Shown: one piece after another, positions 17,123-26,551 of the stretch | How positions within the stretch are numbered: the stretch's first letter is position 1 | Layout: the number at the start of each line of letters is the position of its first letter | Origin: Planctomycetota bacterium | GTDB taxonomy: Bacteria; Planctomycetota; UBA1135; GCA-002686595 | Assembly: GCA_023150475.1 (NCBI GenBank) | Contig: JAKLKU010000030.1 | Coordinates: 1 to 49,277 of the forward strand | DNA: 49,277 nucleotides | Reading direction: 5' to 3' | Position numbers and translations under genes: made by a program | The notes under the pieces: generated by a model | Databases searched by the model: none | Told to the model about the DNA's origin: nothing | Seen by the model: the letters and a program-made list of their open reading frames with translations, nothing else

Positions 17123-19254
17123 CGCTCGCCCCCTCCGCTGCGGGCCCAGGACACCGAAACGTCGTCGATCCACGGCGGATCCCAACTGGGCACGCGCGGA
17201 TCGGCGGCCGCACTCGCGCCCGGCGCGTCCGCGAAGACCCGCAACTCGAGCAAGAGGCGCAGACGTTTGGCGTCGGCGATCAACGCGGGATCGTCGACCG
17301 GGAGCTCCGTCGCCACGCCCCCAGCGCCTTCGCCGATGAACCGCACGCGATAGCTCGTCGCGGGGCGTCCCGGCCCCGCGCGGCGATTGCCCGCGAACCC
17401 CTGCACCACGGCGCCCGCGTGCCAACGATCGACGCCGCCGTCGGGCGGAAGCGCTGCGGACAGGACTTGGAACACCAACTCTTCCCCGGTTGCGAGGGGA
17501 TTTCGGACCGGCGCGTCGAAGACCCAAGGCAATTCCGACGCGCCACGCACCGGGCGCGGGTCCGACGTGTGCACGAAGAGCAGCCCGCCGTCGAGCTCGT
17601 CGAGGTAGTACGCCGCGCCGATCGTCAGGATGCGCCCGTCCGGCCCCGGCCCCTCGATCTCGCCCGAGATACGGATGCGGCCGCCGGCGACGAGCAGCAG
17701 CGGACCGGACACGCGCAGCCTTCCGGAGAGCGTCAGATCGCCGCCTGCGACGAGCACGGTCCACGACGCGGCGTCGTTCGGGGCCGCGGCGGGCGCGCGC
17801 GAGAGCAGCGTCTCGAGCCACGCGCTGAGAGGCTCGCGTGCGACCGGCAGGACGTCGGGCACCGTGTCGGGCGCGGCGCGCAACAGCGTGCCCGCGATCG
17901 TCAGCCGGCGCTGCGCGCGCAAGACGGTCACGCCGGGCTCGGCCGCGAGCGTCACGCTTTCGCCGCGGGCGACCGAGAGCTCGCGCGCCTGGACGTCGCG
18001 TCGAGGCTCGTCACCGGCGAGGCGCACGTTGCCCAGACTGCCGTCGCCGACGCACGCCGGATATCGCACCGAAACGCGACCGTCGCCCGACCAATACGCG
18101 GTGCCGTCGGCTTCGGGCACCTCCGCGGGAGAGCGCAACCGCGTGTCGAGGAACGACTCGACGTACGTGCCGACGCTCGCCGGCGCGCCGGCGGCTTCGA
18201 CGATCACTTGCAGGCGCTTCGTGCTGAACGGCCAGACCGGGTGGCCGCCGAAGTCCTGCAACGCGGCCTCGCCTTCGTACCAGAGGCCGTAGCGGCCGGG
18301 CTCGAGCAAGCGTTGCGGGATCACGTGCACCAACGTGCGTCCGCGAGTCGCGGGATCCAACGGATCGCGGTTGTCGACGAGCAGCACGCGCACCGGAATC
18401 GCGTCGACCGCGCGCGGATTCGTCGCTCGCGGATCGGCCGGGCGCAGCTTGAAGTGCTCCGCGCGCAGCGTCGAAGGTTCGATCGGCTCGCCGCCTTCCA
18501 GTTCGATCGGACCGGCGGGCGGTACGCGTTTGACGTCTTCGCCCCGCACCCGCAACGTGCGGCCGACCTCGGGACTGCGGTCCTCGAAGATCGGCCCGCC
18601 GCGGGGCGTCGTCACCGAGACGGTGCGAAAGCGCCATTCGACGGTCCGCGCGAGCGGCGCGCCGTCCTTCGAACGGAGTCCGTCCGGCGCGGGGAAGCCC
18701 GAGAGCCAGACGGTGTACTCGGTGTCGGGCAGATAGCCGCCGTCGTCCAACGTCGGCGCGAGCACGGGCGCGGGCTCGAACCGCAGCTTGTCGCCTTCGA
18801 GCACGAGTTCGCCGCGCGGACTCCGGCCGTCGACGGCGACGATGCGCACCGAGCGCCGGTTGACCGACGCAGGGTCGAGCTCCGCATCGAAGTGGAAGAC
18901 GAGTGCTTCGTTCAGGTACACGCCGGTCGCGTTGCGCGGCCGAACCTGGGCGAGCTCCAGCCGACGCGGCGTCTCGAGTCGCGCATCGCACGCCGCCGCG
19001 CCAAGCGCGGCGCAGAGCGCGGCGCCGAACGCCGACACGGACAATACGACGCCGGCGCGGCTCCGGCCGCCTGCGAGCCCGGCGAGCCCCGGCGGGACAG
19101 CGGGCCCCGGCGGGTCGACGAAACTCGCCAGGCGAACGAGCGCCGAGACGCGCCGCCGGACTCGTCGCCATCCCACCGCGCGCGCCGAACCGCCGAAAAG
19201 CGAACCCGCGCGGCGCAGGGCCTCTTCTGGCCGGTGCACCACGCGGGCATTCAA
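17119..19254 (-). CDS. Ig-like (SbsA-type) lipoprotein coupled to pilD
   Basis: Predicted protein of up to 711 aa. The start is uncertain: the frame opens with TTG at 19254, and no ATG lies between it and the signal region. A hydrophobic stretch ends at LGAAACDA (Cys near residue 89), a likely lipobox, so the mature lipoprotein has about 620 residues. An SbsA-like Ig domain follows (NEALVFHFDAELDPASVN, EYTVWLSGFPAPDG), then a second region (FKLRPADPRATNPRA), then short beta repeats such as TVLVAGGDLTLSGRLRVSG like those of the giant lipoproteins, but without glycine blocks. No enzyme motif is seen. The stop overlaps the pilD start by 4 bases, an operon link with pilin processing. Function unknown. 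Confidence 0.75.
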   Translation of the reverse strand: MNARVVHRPEEALRRAGSLFGGSARAVGWRRVRRRVSALVRLASFVDPPGPAVPPGLAGLAGGRSRAGVVLSVSAFGAALCAALGAAACDARLETPRRLELAQVRPRNATGVYLNEALVFHFDAELDPASVNRRSVRIVAVDGRSPRGELVLEGDKLRFEPAPVLAPTLDDGGYLPDTEYTVWLSGFPAPDGLRSKDGAPLARTVEWRFRTVSVTTPRGGPIFEDRSPEVGRTLRVRGEDVKRVPPAGPIELEGGEPIEPSTLRAEHFKLRPADPRATNPRAVDAIPVRVLLVDNRDPLDPATRGRTLVHVIPQRLLEPGRYGLWYEGEAALQDFGGHPVWPFSTKRLQVIVEAAGAPASVGTYVESFLDTRLRSPAEVPEADGTAYWSGDGRVSVRYPACVGDGSLGNVRLAGDEPRRDVQARELSVARGESVTLAAEPGVTVLRAQRRLTIAGTLLRAAPDTVPDVLPVAREPLSAWLETLLSRAPAAAPNDAASWTVLVAGGDLTLSGRLRVSGPLLLVAGGRIRISGEIEGPGPDGRILTIGAAYYLDELDGGLLFVHTSDPRPVRGASELPWVFDAPVRNPLATGEELVFQVLSAALPPDGGVDRWHAGAVVQGFAGNRRAGPGRPATSYRVRFIGEGAGGVATELPVDDPALIADAKRLRLLLELRVFADAPGASAAADPRVPSWDPPWIDDVSVSWARSGGGER

Positions 19255-19321
19255 GCACGCGCCAGGAGCGGACTCCAGGCGCCGCGCTCGCCGGGCTCGG
19301 CGAGCGCAGAGCAGCTTTCGA

Positions 19322-22300
19322 TCAGTACCGGAACGGGATCCGGATGAAGTCGAGGCTCGGTTTCGGGTTGGTCGCCGTCAAACCGGCGCCGAGGACGTCG
19401 ATGTCGAACGTGACGTCGAAGCGGATGAACCGCGCGGTCCCGAGCGTCGTGCCCGCGAGCGTCGACAGGTCGTACACCGTGCCGAACGTCGCCGGCTCGA
19501 CCGGAGCGCCGAGCGAGTCGGCGGTGGTCACTTCGAACTGCACCAGCACCGAGGCGCTGTCCGGCAGCGAGTCGACCGTGCCATCGGTGGCGACGCGGAA
19601 GTAGGCCGGGATCAGCGCAGCGGTGCGCGGGTTCGTCAGGATGGCGTTGAGATCGGCGCCGGTGGCCGTCGGATCCACGGTCAGCGTCAGGAGCGAGTTC
19701 CCGGAGTCGTAGGACGCCGAGTTCACTTCGTAGCGCTCGAGCAGCGAACCGTCGGTGATCTCGACCAAATAGTGCTTGAGCAGGCTCGGGTTCTCGAGCA
19801 GCGCGCTCGAGACTCCGGAGCCGTCCATCACGATCTGGAACGCGCTGACGATGTACGGCGCGTTGACGCCGGCAGGATCGATGTTCGCCGCCGCGATGAC
19901 CGGCGTGAGCATCGAGACCTCTTCGCTCGCGGTCTGCACGAGACCGGTCAACGGATCGGTGCCGAGGAAGTCGAACACCTCCGGCCGCTCGAGACCCGGG
20001 CCGCCGCCGAACGAGCCGAGGCCGAGCGCGATCCATTCCGAGCGCGCCCGCGAACGCCGACCGAAGCTCGGCACCATCCGCGACGTCGGGTTCTGACCGA
20101 CGACGCTCGTAGCGCAGAGCGGCCGCGGCTTGCAGATGTCGTGCAGCGTCTTGCCCGTGGGCAGGAGGATGTCGACGCCCGGCGTGAAGTCGTTGACGTG
20201 CAACTGGACGATGCCGGGACCGCCGTCGCCGCCCGCGCCGTCGACTTGGCCCAGGCAGATGTTCGTCGTGTTGTAGGTCGGCGGACACGCGTCGAGCAAC
20301 GGAGTCGTCTCGATCACGCCGCCCGAACCGGGCGTCGCACCGCCGACGTCGAGCTTGCCGGGACCGCCCTGGCCGCCCGTCGCGAGGATGCACACCGCGT
20401 TCGCGCCCGTGACCGCGCTCATGTCGATCTGCTGCGCGGTCTCGAGGATCACGTGGCCGCCCGAGCCGCCGCCCGAGCCGCCGCCGACGCGGTCGAAGAA
20501 GTTGGTGTTCTCGCCACCGCCGCCCGAGCCACCGCGGCATTCGATCTGTCCGCTGGCGCCGAAGATGATGTCGCCGAGCGCCAAGACGTGCAGCGAACCA
20601 CCGCCGCCACCGCCACCGGCGCCCTTCTCGTCACCCGTCGGGTCGAACGGGCTCTCGGGGAACGGCTGTCCCTTGGTGAACGACGCGTCGCCACCACCGC
20701 CACCGCCGGCGCCCGCCCAAGGCTTCTTGAGCTCGCCGAGCGTGACGGTGTTGGCGGTCGTGTCGAGCTGGTAGCCGAAGAAGTTGTTCGTCGAGCTCAA
20801 GTCGACGAACGGACCGGTGCCGATCGCGCCGCCCGCCGGCGGGCACAATCCGGAGATCGCGCCGAGCGGCGGAGTCGCATCCGCGCACGCCGCAGCCGCC
20901 GTCTTGAGGTCGAGGTAGTTCGAGAACCCCGGCTCGGAGTCGAGCCCGATGTACGTCTGGTCGACGGGCGCGGCGCCCGACAACGACGCTTGGTTCGCGC
21001 CGAACACACCGCCGCCGCCGCCCGCGCCGCGGCGGAACAGCGTGCCTTGCTTCGTGTCGTTCCACGTGGTCTCGCCGCCGGCTCCGCCGCCGTCGAGTTG
21101 GTTGAACGCGCCGAAGCCATTGCCGCCCTTCGGCGACGACGCGCTGGTCAACGGGCTGCCCGTGCCTCCGCGCCCTCCACCGCATTGTCCGGCCGCACCG
21201 GGCTCCGGGATGTTCGTCGTGTTCAGCGTCGCGACACCAGGCGTGTCGGAACCCGAGATGACGATCCGACCTTGAATGTTGACGTCGCCGGTGGCGAGGA
21301 TCACGGCCGGGTTCGGGCCCTGGATGACCAGCGTCGCGCCCGATTCGACGAGCAGCGAGCGGATGTCGAGGATGCCGCCGATCGCCACTTGGGTCGCGGT
21401 GGGCAAGAAGTTCGGACCACCGGTGAAGGTCGTCGAAACGGTGTCCCAGATGATCGTCTTGCCGGTCGGGATCTTGAGGTCGAAGGTCGCCGACGGACCG
21501 CCGGTGCCGGTGAAGCCGACGCTCGGGGACAGCGTGCCGTTCGACCACGTCGCGACCGGATCACCAAAGCCCGCCGTCGCGTCGAAACGAGTTTGGGTCG
21601 AGAACTCCTCGAGCACCTCGTCGGCGAGCGGCGAGGGCGAGATCTCCGTCCGCGCCCGGGCGAAGTTCAATTCGTCCTGCGGCCGCGTCTCGCCGACGAT
21701 GTCGGAGAACTGCGCCGTCACCACGCCACGCAACAAGGCGTCCGGCGGCACGACACCGCGCGGATCGAGCCGCACGATCGCGCCGGAGGCGACACAGTTC
21801 CCGACGAGCGTCACGTCGCAATCGAGCGACGAGAAGACGTTGTTCACCGGGTCGGAGAGGTAGTCCCAACGCAGACGGTTCGCGGAGACGTTGGTCGCCG
21901 ACGGATCGATCGGCTGGTCGAAGTACATCACCAGCGCGATCTTCGTCGACGAATCCGACAGCAGGTTGAGAGGCAACAAGCCGCCCGGCAGGTCGGGGTC
22001 GTTCTCCAACGTGACGTTCTGCGCAGCGTCCTTCTGGAAGTAGACGCGCTTCGACGGGTCGCCGCCGAGTTCGACGTACGAGTAGTTCGGATCGAGGTCG
22101 TCCGCCGTGCTCGTGGTCGAGCGGATCCGCGGACGAGGTCCGCCGAAGACCGGGTCGTAGAAGAGCTGACCGACGACCGTGGACGTCGGCGTGGTGAAGA
22201 ACACGGCCTGACTGTTCGTAAGCGGCACACCGCTCTTCGATCGGACGGTCAAGCCGGTCGATTGCGTCGTGCCGAGCACCTTGAGCTCGTACTGCACTCC

Positions 22301-22666
22301 GCCCGGCAGGAAGCCCGCGTCCGACAAGTCCGCCTTCTTCGGGCACACCGGCTGGAACACGACGACGTTCTTCAACACCTTGGTCGAGTCGGTGGGGTCG
22401 ACCTTGTAGGAGAACTCGCCGGCCGACGGCGCGCCGAACACTTGGCGGATCTGCACGGTGTTCAAGTTCACCGTGTTGAGATCGACGGCTTCGGAGAACG
22501 TCAGTTCGATGGCGCGGTTGATGAGCCACACCTTGTTGTTCGAGACGCTGATCGAGGTCAGCCGGAAGTCCGAACCACCAGAGCCGCCGCCGGAGCAGCC
22601 CGCGAGAGCGAGCAGCGAGGACACCGCGATTGCGCCGCGCAGAGAGGCGAAGTGCTTACCGATCAT
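19322..22666 (-). CDS. Giant Ig-like lipoprotein with glycine-rich beta-solenoid region
   Basis: Protein of 1114 aa. The ATG at 22666 gives a signal peptide ending in LALAGC (Cys24), then a Gly/Ser linker. Residues about 35-330 contain SbsA-type Ig-like modules (AIELTFSEAVDLNTVNL; ALVMYFDQPIDPSATNV). Residues about 430-815 are beta-repeat sequence (LVIQGPNPAVILATGDVNIQG) broken by long glycine blocks such as GAGGGGGGGSLHVLALG. The C-terminal 280 residues form a separate domain with a patch FGRRSRARSEWIALGLG. Layout and local sequence match the lipoprotein at 103-3438 closely, so the two are paralogs. It is probably exported and surface-anchored; function is unknown. It follows the next lipoprotein gene upstream after only 54 bases, and the lipoprotein/pilD pair lies just downstream, so all four may be one operon. 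Confidence 0.85.
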   Translation of the reverse strand: MIGKHFASLRGAIAVSSLLALAGCSGGGSGGSDFRLTSISVSNNKVWLINRAIELTFSEAVDLNTVNLNTVQIRQVFGAPSAGEFSYKVDPTDSTKVLKNVVVFQPVCPKKADLSDAGFLPGGVQYELKVLGTTQSTGLTVRSKSGVPLTNSQAVFFTTPTSTVVGQLFYDPVFGGPRPRIRSTTSTADDLDPNYSYVELGGDPSKRVYFQKDAAQNVTLENDPDLPGGLLPLNLLSDSSTKIALVMYFDQPIDPSATNVSANRLRWDYLSDPVNNVFSSLDCDVTLVGNCVASGAIVRLDPRGVVPPDALLRGVVTAQFSDIVGETRPQDELNFARARTEISPSPLADEVLEEFSTQTRFDATAGFGDPVATWSNGTLSPSVGFTGTGGPSATFDLKIPTGKTIIWDTVSTTFTGGPNFLPTATQVAIGGILDIRSLLVESGATLVIQGPNPAVILATGDVNIQGRIVISGSDTPGVATLNTTNIPEPGAAGQCGGGRGGTGSPLTSASSPKGGNGFGAFNQLDGGGAGGETTWNDTKQGTLFRRGAGGGGGVFGANQASLSGAAPVDQTYIGLDSEPGFSNYLDLKTAAAACADATPPLGAISGLCPPAGGAIGTGPFVDLSSTNNFFGYQLDTTANTVTLGELKKPWAGAGGGGGGDASFTKGQPFPESPFDPTGDEKGAGGGGGGGSLHVLALGDIIFGASGQIECRGGSGGGGENTNFFDRVGGGSGGGSGGHVILETAQQIDMSAVTGANAVCILATGGQGGPGKLDVGGATPGSGGVIETTPLLDACPPTYNTTNICLGQVDGAGGDGGPGIVQLHVNDFTPGVDILLPTGKTLHDICKPRPLCATSVVGQNPTSRMVPSFGRRSRARSEWIALGLGSFGGGPGLERPEVFDFLGTDPLTGLVQTASEEVSMLTPVIAAANIDPAGVNAPYIVSAFQIVMDGSGVSSALLENPSLLKHYLVEITDGSLLERYEVNSASYDSGNSLLTLTVDPTATGADLNAILTNPRTAALIPAYFRVATDGTVDSLPDSASVLVQFEVTTADSLGAPVEPATFGTVYDLSTLAGTTLGTARFIRFDVTFDIDVLGAGLTATNPKPSLDFIRIPFRY

Positions 22667-22720
22667 TGAGGTACCACCGAGCTTGAGACGGGGTCGTGCC
22701 GACGAGAGGGAACGGAGGGA

Positions 22721-25700
22721 TCAGTTCGAGAACGGGAACGCGACCGCGGAGAGTTCCGGATAGAGGCCGGTCGCCGCGTTGGAGATGAAGCTGACGCGGA
22801 ACTGGAAGAACTTGGCGCCGTTGATGCTTTGCAGACTGCTCTTCCACGTGTTGTCGCCCGCCGGGAGGAACGTGGGAGTGAACGCGCTCGTCGCGGTGCC
22901 ACCGACGGCGACCGTCTTCCACTCGCCGTAGAAGTCGATGTTGTCGGCGTTCAGGTAGAGGCCGCGGTTGCCGGATCCCGGCGTGCCGGGAATCGCGCTG
23001 GCGCCGCGGTAAGCGAGCACCACCGACGTGCCGGCGGGCTGCGCCGACGCCGACGGTTCGACGATCGGCGGGTAGTAGATCGGCGCGCCGAGCTGCGTGT
23101 CGAACCAGATCGAGTGCGAACGGCTGACGCGCACCACGAAGTCCGCCTGACCGTAGTAGAACGAGTTGTCGAGCGGCGGCGTGGTCAAGCCGGTCGCCGG
23201 GTTGACGCCGCCCTGCGCGGTCGGTTCGTTGTCGGGGTCGACCTTCTTCGGCGTTCCGCTCGCGAGGATGCCGCCGGTCGAGAACGCGCGGAAGAACGGC
23301 GCCGCGGACGAGTTGATGGCGAGTGCGATCTTGAAGCCGTTCAGACCGATCGACGAGTCGTTCGGGTAGCAGCGGAACTCGAAGAGCAACGGGAGACCGA
23401 CGGTCGGGACGACGTCCTTCGCGTACGGGCTGCCGGCCTTGCCGAGGCCCGTCACGGTCACCAGCCGGCTCGTATCCGCGCCAGTTCCAGACGGGGCGCC
23501 GAGCGTCTGGATCGCCGTGTCGCGCCACGTGTAGTAGATCGGGCTCAGACCGAGCGGAATCTGGCGGTTGAGCGGCCAGGGGTGCATCAGCGTCCCAGTC
23601 GACGACACGAAGGTGTCCGCCGGGCTCAGGACGTAACCCCAGTCCTTCGGGTGCACGACTTTGAGCGGGTCGAGCGACGCGCTGCCGACGTTCTGAGCAA
23701 AGCTCGCGACGAGTCCGGACGCGGGGAACAGCGGCAACAGCGACGCCGGGTTGACGTCTTCGTCCGGCAGGAACCGGCTGTGCGTCAACGAGAGCTGGAA
23801 CAGCGGGAACTGGTCGACGGCGACGCCCGCGCCGAACGGCGCCCAGCTCAGGCTCTCGACGTCGAGGTTCATCGTGCTTTCGTCGATGATCGAGAAGCCG
23901 ACGTCGTGGTAACGCCACACCCCCATCATCTTGCTGCCGAGGTTCGACAGCGGGGTCTGGATCGGCGCCGTGAAGGGCACCATCACCGCGACCACCGGCT
24001 TCGAGGAGTCCGCCTGCGCAGCGAAACGCGTCACGGGGCGCGGACGGATGATGCCACGGCTGATGTCGTAGAGGTGCTGGCCGCGGACCTCGGGCGTGTC
24101 GAACGTCGACGCGAAGTTCGGGATGTCCTCGTCGGGCGAGGAGAACTTGAGCACGAAGCCATCGGACGTTTCGGTGCCTGCGTTCGGATCGACGGTGAAC
24201 GTGACGGCGGGCAGCGAGTTCAGCAGGTCGTTGCCGGCGAGGTCCTGCACGCCGACCGAACCACCGACGACGTCGAGTTGGTACGTCTCCGCCGTGCCTT
24301 GCGCGTGACGCAGCGGCAGCGTCGGCTGGAAGTTGTACTGCCGCAGGTCCGCCGAGGGCACCGTCGCGCCGATCACGTTCTTGCGCAGCGCGGAGAGTCC
24401 CGCGCCGGTACGGGTGATCGTGAACGTGTCGAACGCTTGGACCGACGCGGGGTCCATCGGCTCGCTGAACTTGACCGTCGCGATGACCTGCGTCGAGACG
24501 CCGACGTTCGGCGCGGTCAACGGGTCCGGCGTGTACTTCACGAAGCAGTCGGGCAACACGCCCGCGGTGGGCAACCAAGTCGTCGAGAACTCGCCGTTGC
24601 CGCCCGCGGAGAAGTTGGTCAGGTCGGAACCCGGATTGAGGCTGAAGTTCGCGCCGGTGACCACGCCGTTGATCGGCGTCGTGGAGAGCGCCGTCGCCGT
24701 CGCGCGTTCGCCGCCGAGGTCGACCACGTCGCCGGGCCGGACGGTCTGCGCGCAAACCGTGGTCGCGAAGGTGATGTCGAGCAGCAGATCGTTCGGGTCG
24801 GTGGAGTTCGGATCGTCGGCCACGACGACCGTCACGCCCTGCTCGCCGATGATCTCGGGCGGGATGTTGTCGGAAAGGAAGCCGTTGCTCGGGTCGCCGG
24901 TGACCGCCGTCGAACCCATCGAGCGCAGCGCGCGGATGACGTCGAGCGTCGGCGCGGTCGCATCGGAGGGGCCGTTGCCGGCGAACGCGACGCGGTGGCC
25001 GGTCAGGTTCTCGAGCACCTTGAACTGCGACGAACCCGAATCGGGCTTCGTCGGGATGCGCACGACGATGTTCGGCTTGTTGGCGTCGATCGCGGCCGGC
25101 AAGCCGATCGAGTTGACGACGAGCGGCGGGTTCGACGCAGCGGCTTCGTCCTGCGACACCGTCATGTCGACGATGACGCGGGTCGAATAGAACTCGGGCT
25201 TGCCGTTGCCGTCGAAGTCGACGCGGTCGCCGTGGTTCGGGTCGGGCAGGACACGCGCTTCGAACGGCACGTCCGGCGGGTTGCCGGTCTCGATCTGGAT
25301 CGTCGTGCCGTCGACGCGGTCCGGGTCGAGCAAGTCGTTGAACGTGATCAGCATCGCCGCGTTACGCGGCAGCGCCGTGAACGGCGGCAACTCGCTGATG
25401 TTCAGGCTCTTGCTCAACACCGACTGCAGGTGGAGCGCTTGATCGAGCGCGGTCTTGAACGCCGCGGTCCCGTAGACCTCGGCGATCGTCATCGTCTGGC
25501 GCGCCGAGATCGGATCGACGTCGAGCGAGAACACGCCCTGCGACAGGATGCTGTCGCGCACCACGATGTCGGAGAAGATCGTGGCGCCGGTCGCGTCCTT
25601 GATGTCGACGAGCCGCCCCCACTCGACCGACACGATCTTGAGCTGCGTCGCGGCGCCGCCTTCGTGCTCGTCGACGTAGATCTTGAGGTCGGTGTTCGGA

Positions 25701-25900
25701 TCGCTGTCGGCCTCGATCAGCGAGTTGGGCTTGTGCGACTGCGAGCCGCCGCCCGAGCTGCCACCGCATCCGGCGACGGTGACGAGCGAGCACGCGAGCG
25801 CGGCGAACGATGCCGAGGCGGCCGAAGTGGCGAACACGTCGCGCAGCGAGGAGCGACGTGCGATCAGAGCGCGAACGAACGAAGGAGCCGACGGTTTCAT
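22721..25900 (-). CDS. Giant SbsA-type Ig-like lipoprotein without glycine blocks
   Basis: Protein of 1059 aa. The ATG at 25900 is preceded by GAGAGA and starts a signal peptide with a long basic N-region and lipobox VTVAGC (Cys near residue 45), then a Gly/Ser linker. At least three Ig-like modules carry the SbsA signature: LITFNDLLDPDRVDGTTIQI, VIATVKFSEPMDPASVQAF, and VAVMVPFTAPIQTPLSN. The C-terminal part is beta-rich and ends in aromatic-hydrophobic sequence (LSAVAFPFSN). It lacks the glycine-rich solenoid of its neighbours. Function unknown; the modular exported build suggests a surface or extracellular scaffold. It is the first gene of the lipoprotein cluster, with 650 bp of non-coding DNA before it. 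Confidence 0.82.
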   Translation of the reverse strand: MKPSAPSFVRALIARRSSLRDVFATSAASASFAALACSLVTVAGCGGSSGGGSQSHKPNSLIEADSDPNTDLKIYVDEHEGGAATQLKIVSVEWGRLVDIKDATGATIFSDIVVRDSILSQGVFSLDVDPISARQTMTIAEVYGTAAFKTALDQALHLQSVLSKSLNISELPPFTALPRNAAMLITFNDLLDPDRVDGTTIQIETGNPPDVPFEARVLPDPNHGDRVDFDGNGKPEFYSTRVIVDMTVSQDEAAASNPPLVVNSIGLPAAIDANKPNIVVRIPTKPDSGSSQFKVLENLTGHRVAFAGNGPSDATAPTLDVIRALRSMGSTAVTGDPSNGFLSDNIPPEIIGEQGVTVVVADDPNSTDPNDLLLDITFATTVCAQTVRPGDVVDLGGERATATALSTTPINGVVTGANFSLNPGSDLTNFSAGGNGEFSTTWLPTAGVLPDCFVKYTPDPLTAPNVGVSTQVIATVKFSEPMDPASVQAFDTFTITRTGAGLSALRKNVIGATVPSADLRQYNFQPTLPLRHAQGTAETYQLDVVGGSVGVQDLAGNDLLNSLPAVTFTVDPNAGTETSDGFVLKFSSPDEDIPNFASTFDTPEVRGQHLYDISRGIIRPRPVTRFAAQADSSKPVVAVMVPFTAPIQTPLSNLGSKMMGVWRYHDVGFSIIDESTMNLDVESLSWAPFGAGVAVDQFPLFQLSLTHSRFLPDEDVNPASLLPLFPASGLVASFAQNVGSASLDPLKVVHPKDWGYVLSPADTFVSSTGTLMHPWPLNRQIPLGLSPIYYTWRDTAIQTLGAPSGTGADTSRLVTVTGLGKAGSPYAKDVVPTVGLPLLFEFRCYPNDSSIGLNGFKIALAINSSAAPFFRAFSTGGILASGTPKKVDPDNEPTAQGGVNPATGLTTPPLDNSFYYGQADFVVRVSRSHSIWFDTQLGAPIYYPPIVEPSASAQPAGTSVVLAYRGASAIPGTPGSGNRGLYLNADNIDFYGEWKTVAVGGTATSAFTPTFLPAGDNTWKSSLQSINGAKFFQFRVSFISNAATGLYPELSAVAFPFSN

Positions 25901-26551
25901 GATCTCTCGTGTTGGATCGTGGGGAGTCGCTGGTGGGTTTCGCGGCTCCGCAGAGTGTCGATCGGCGGGACCGGCGACGCCGCGCGCCACGCGACGTGTG
26001 ACGGGACGCGCCCGTCGGTGCCGCTCACGACGCCACGCGTGCGACGTGAGTAGGGTGCCTGCCAAGGCCGATCGAAAGACGCGGAAAAGGGACGCTGGGG
26101 GCTCAGGGACTGGATGGGGAACGCCGTGACCGTGGGACGCGGCCCAAGCCTACACGGGATCACCGTCCAGGTTGCGCGCGCGCTCGAAGGAGCGAGGATT
26201 ATTCGTCCCCTCCCGCGGAGGGTCAAGCGAAGTCGCCGCTCGCCTTGATGGTTCCCTGAGTGCATTGCGCGCCGTCCGACCCACCGGGGCCGAATCCCCG
26301 CTGCGCGTGCGCCGAGAAGTGCGCGCGGGCGAGGTGCGGCGTCCCGAAAGGCTCGGAAGCACCGTGCAAGGGATCAAACCTCATGCCGTTCGGGCCAGGG
26401 CGTCGCGAGCTGGTCGCCCCTGGACGCTCGCCCGCCTGGAACACCGACGCGGGCCGATTCGTCGCGCGCGGCGTCGATCTGCGCCCCCGCGGCGCGGCGT
26501 GGCTCACGAGCGAATCCGCTCGGGCGCGCCGGCGGGCCGCACGAACGGCCG
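25901..26551. other. Intergenic region upstream of the lipoprotein cluster
   Basis: These 651 bases lie between the pyrB stop and the start of the lipoprotein gene at 25900. I see no conserved RNA and no recognisable protein. A minus-strand open frame of 53 codons (26223-26384) exists but has no Shine-Dalgarno sequence or recognisable motif. A small inverted repeat CCCTCC/GGAGGG with a 3-base loop lies at 26208-26222 without a U-tract. The promoter of the lipoprotein operon is expected here. Confidence 0.5.

Noticed and set aside
26270..26310. Second tRNA-like hint, GGGGCCGAATCCCC
   Set aside because: The loop lacks TTC, and no cloverleaf fits around it.
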